Below, in pieces: positions 44,816-46,082 of a DNA stretch of 46,082 bases. How positions within the stretch are numbered: position 1 is the first letter of the stretch; every line of letters starts with the position of its first letter. This stretch comes from Opitutales bacterium (GTDB lineage: Bacteria > Verrucomicrobiota > Verrucomicrobiia > Opitutales > T3Sed10-336). The notes below the pieces were generated by a model. That model was not told the origin of the DNA and made no database searches. It was given only the letters and a program-made list of their open reading frames with translations. Location: the NCBI GenBank assembly GCA_020831535.1, contig JAFIGF010000171.1, positions 1-46,082 of the forward strand. The letters are read 5' to 3'. A program made the position numbers and the translations under genes.

Positions 44816-45120
44816 AAGACATTAATATTACATGTATATTTAGTTTACAACACTAGATTTGCAAATTTAACCGGGAATTGTCAGCTTTCGCGCAATCCCC
44901 GGAGGCCTCGCCCCTCTGCAAGTCTTTACCTTTGGGCAACTGACGAACAAAGCGTTCCCGTTTTTGGCGTCGGGAACGGGTTTTCCCGGAACAAAGTTTT
45001 CGATGAATGCAACCATTGGGACGCTATAAATCTGCCTTCGACCGAGATATGCAGCAAGGTCTTTTTCTGTGCAAAAAGCCGCCTGACAAAGCGGCTTACG
45101 GAAGCGGCTAAAGAATAAAA
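44816..45120. other. 305-bp non-coding stretch with two hairpins
   Basis: No credible gene is seen. It holds the start region of the ATPase gene (AT-rich, with TAATATTAATG just before the ATG on the minus strand). It also contains a perfect 8-bp stem CGTTCCCG/CGGGAACG (44953-44960 with 44971-44978) and the terminator hairpin annotated separately. Confidence 0.5.
45071..45099 (-). terminator. Intrinsic terminator after the toxin-antitoxin pair
   Basis: Read on the minus strand, the 7-bp stem AAGCCGC/GCGGCTT (45097-45091 and 45082-45076) with an 8-base loop runs into TTTTT. This is a standard rho-independent shape just downstream of the broken toxin gene. Confidence 0.65.
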
Positions 45121-45394
45121 TCAGCCAAACAGCACGCTGTGCGAGCCAGTGCGGACGAGAATCAGTTCAGTCTCGGTCGTTTGATAGATCAACAGCCAAT
45201 CAGGGCTCACATGGCATTCCCGGCAACCTTGGTAGTTGCCAATCAAAGCGTGGTCCCGATACTTCTCGGCCAGATTTTCACCTGCTACCTGCTGCCAGAG
45301 TGTCGATGACAAAGGCCAGCTTGGAGAGATCTTTTCCGAAGGATCACAGTTTGCGGTAATCTTTGCGAAAAGACCGCTTGTCGCGAATATTCAA
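45121..45394 (-). pseudogene. YafQ-type (RelE superfamily) mRNA interferase toxin, broken
   Basis: Three frames together encode one YafQ-like toxin. From a TTG at 45394, the first part (NIRDKRSFRKDYRKL) runs into TGA at 45346-45344. The same frame then continues SFGKDLSKLAFVIDTLAAG. A 7-bp tandem duplication (ACCTGCT twice, 45280-45293) shifts the frame, after which ENLAEKYRDHALIGNYQGCR and the rest follow to LFG. The catalytic set of the family survives in the last part (CRECHVSPDWLLIY, TGSHSVLFG). With a nonsense codon and a frameshift, the toxin is almost certainly inactive. The last 63 residues could still be read separately from an internal start. Confidence 0.8.
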
Positions 45395-45582
45395 TATCCC
45401 TCTTCGTCGTCGATGGCTGCAAAAAGCTCGGCGGCACTCTTGAACGAACGTCCTTCTTCAAGCGGCTCGTTGATCGCTGCGATGGTCTCCGCATTAGGCA
45501 GATGACGCACGAACTCCACGACCTTCCCTTTTTCATCCTCGGGAAATCGGGCGATTTCTTCGATGATTTCAGCGGCATTCAT
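45391..45582 (-). CDS. Type II antitoxin, partner of the broken YafQ-like toxin
   Basis: This 63-residue acidic protein (NAAEIIEEIARFPEDEKGKV... to ...LFAAIDDEEGY) has the shape of small RelB/DinJ-like antitoxins: a helical N-terminal part and an acidic, extended C-terminus that would wrap the toxin. It is directly upstream of the toxin relic, overlapping the inferred TTG start by 4 bases (TTGA), the usual coupling in such operons. ATG 45582 is chosen; an upstream in-frame start at 45639 adds an unrelated hydrophobic stretch. The gene seems intact although its toxin is not. Confidence 0.75.
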   Translation of the reverse strand: MNAAEIIEEIARFPEDEKGKVVEFVRHLPNAETIAAINEPLEEGRSFKSAAELFAAIDDEEGY

Positions 45583-45829
45583 TATCCCAACTATGAACCC
45601 TATCGCTAAATAAATCAAGACAACAGTCATGCCCTCCAATCCACCTACAAACCCGCCCCATCGTAAAACGAGGATCGGGCTGCGGAAACGTTGCCCATGA
45701 GGACGTACTTTTTGGCCTCAAAGAGACGCTGCTTACAGTCCCGCCACGCAATGCGGGGGAAACAAGCGCAGCGCAGTCGGGAGCGTAGCAATACGTGGCC
45801 TGGTGCTTTCGGCTGTTTTTCCGTAGGCT
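45583..45829. other. Spacer between two small accessory loci
   Basis: About 247 bp between the antitoxin start and the stop of the edge gene, both on the minus strand. I see no further gene, clear terminator or repeat here. The antitoxin promoter should lie in the part next to 45582. Confidence 0.35.
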
Positions 45830-46082
45830 TTACTTTTTTGGCTTATTCTTATTCTGAGCGGTCTTATTTATTGCTTTGGTGGCGAGTCTAACGCGAGCAA
45901 AGCCCCGACCCGGTTCAGGATGATTTTCGATACCGACAACGGTGATCTCCTTCGTATCCGGCCCGTATATCCAAAACATGCGTCGAGCACCGGATTTTTT
46001 ATTCTCCAGATAAGATTCCCAGATGCGCACTCCGTATTTTTCGGTCAACTCCCCAATCTCATGGGACTGCAGTCCCGGATGC
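45830..46082 (-). CDS. C-terminal part of a RelE/ParE-like toxin-family protein (runs off window)
   Basis: The frame is open from the window edge to a stop at 45830, giving at least 83 residues (HPGLQSHEIGELTEKYGVRI ... ITVVGIENHPE ... KNKPKK). RRMFWIYGPDTKEITVVGIE resembles the central strands of RelE/HigB-type toxins, and the protein is basic as such toxins are. The family call is tentative because the N-terminus is missing. A TTG at 46048 exists, but the homology-like sequence continues upstream of it, so the true start is outside the window. Confidence 0.5.
   Translation of the reverse strand, partial: HPGLQSHEIGELTEKYGVRIWESYLENKKSGARRMFWIYGPDTKEITVVGIENHPEPGRGFARVRLATKAINKTAQNKNKPKK

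Overview
The window looks like a piece of chromosome from a glycan- and protein-degrading member of the Verrucomicrobiota, most likely Opitutia/Puniceicoccales-like. This is an inference from content, not from a marker gene. The clues are a PEP-CTERM (exosortase) tail, giant multidomain secreted enzymes rich in PKD, Calx-beta, LamG and HAF modules, C-termini of the 'YQVEWSEDLVEW...RRFYRLRI' type, a XylR-like AraC regulator, and a GH28/GH36/GH38 glycosidase group. No rRNA, tRNA, CRISPR array or insertion sequence was recognised.

Region 1 (1-7.7 kb) is a carbohydrate cluster: a DapA/NanA-type aldolase, a diverged GH28 pectinase-like protein, a GH38 alpha-mannosidase and a GH36 alpha-galactosidase. 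The GH36 gene carries a one-base frameshift that cuts off its last ~64 residues. A pair of 29-bp hairpin repeats with compensatory stem changes lies between the convergent GH38 and GH36 genes.

Region 2 (7.8-34.8 kb) is the striking part. Three giant secreted proteins of about 2371, 2031 and 2546 residues lie on the minus strand: two subtilisin-like proteases and one heparinase/alginate-lyase-like protein. All three end in the same ~600-residue C-terminal module, which itself contains an internal duplication. Between them is a small PEP-CTERM protein whose reading frame breaks exactly inside the VPEP motif. A divergent XylR-type regulator sits next to the lyase gene, followed by an M12B-like metalloprotease with HAF repeats and a different C-terminal module. 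I read this block as a surface or extracellular polymer-degrading system. The shared C-terminal module is the best candidate for something undescribed.

Region 3 (35-43 kb) is housekeeping and regulation on the plus strand: an overlapping pair of FluC/CrcB fluoride channel subunits, an MgtE magnesium transporter, an agmatine deiminase, GlnD, and a GAF-GAF histidine kinase overlapping glnD by 4 bp. Region 4 (43-46.1 kb) holds a hypothetical membrane-anchored protein, an AAA/DUF4143 ATPase, and a toxin-antitoxin zone. That zone has an intact antitoxin, a YafQ-type toxin broken by a nonsense codon and a 7-bp duplication, a terminator, and a partial RelE-like protein at the window edge.
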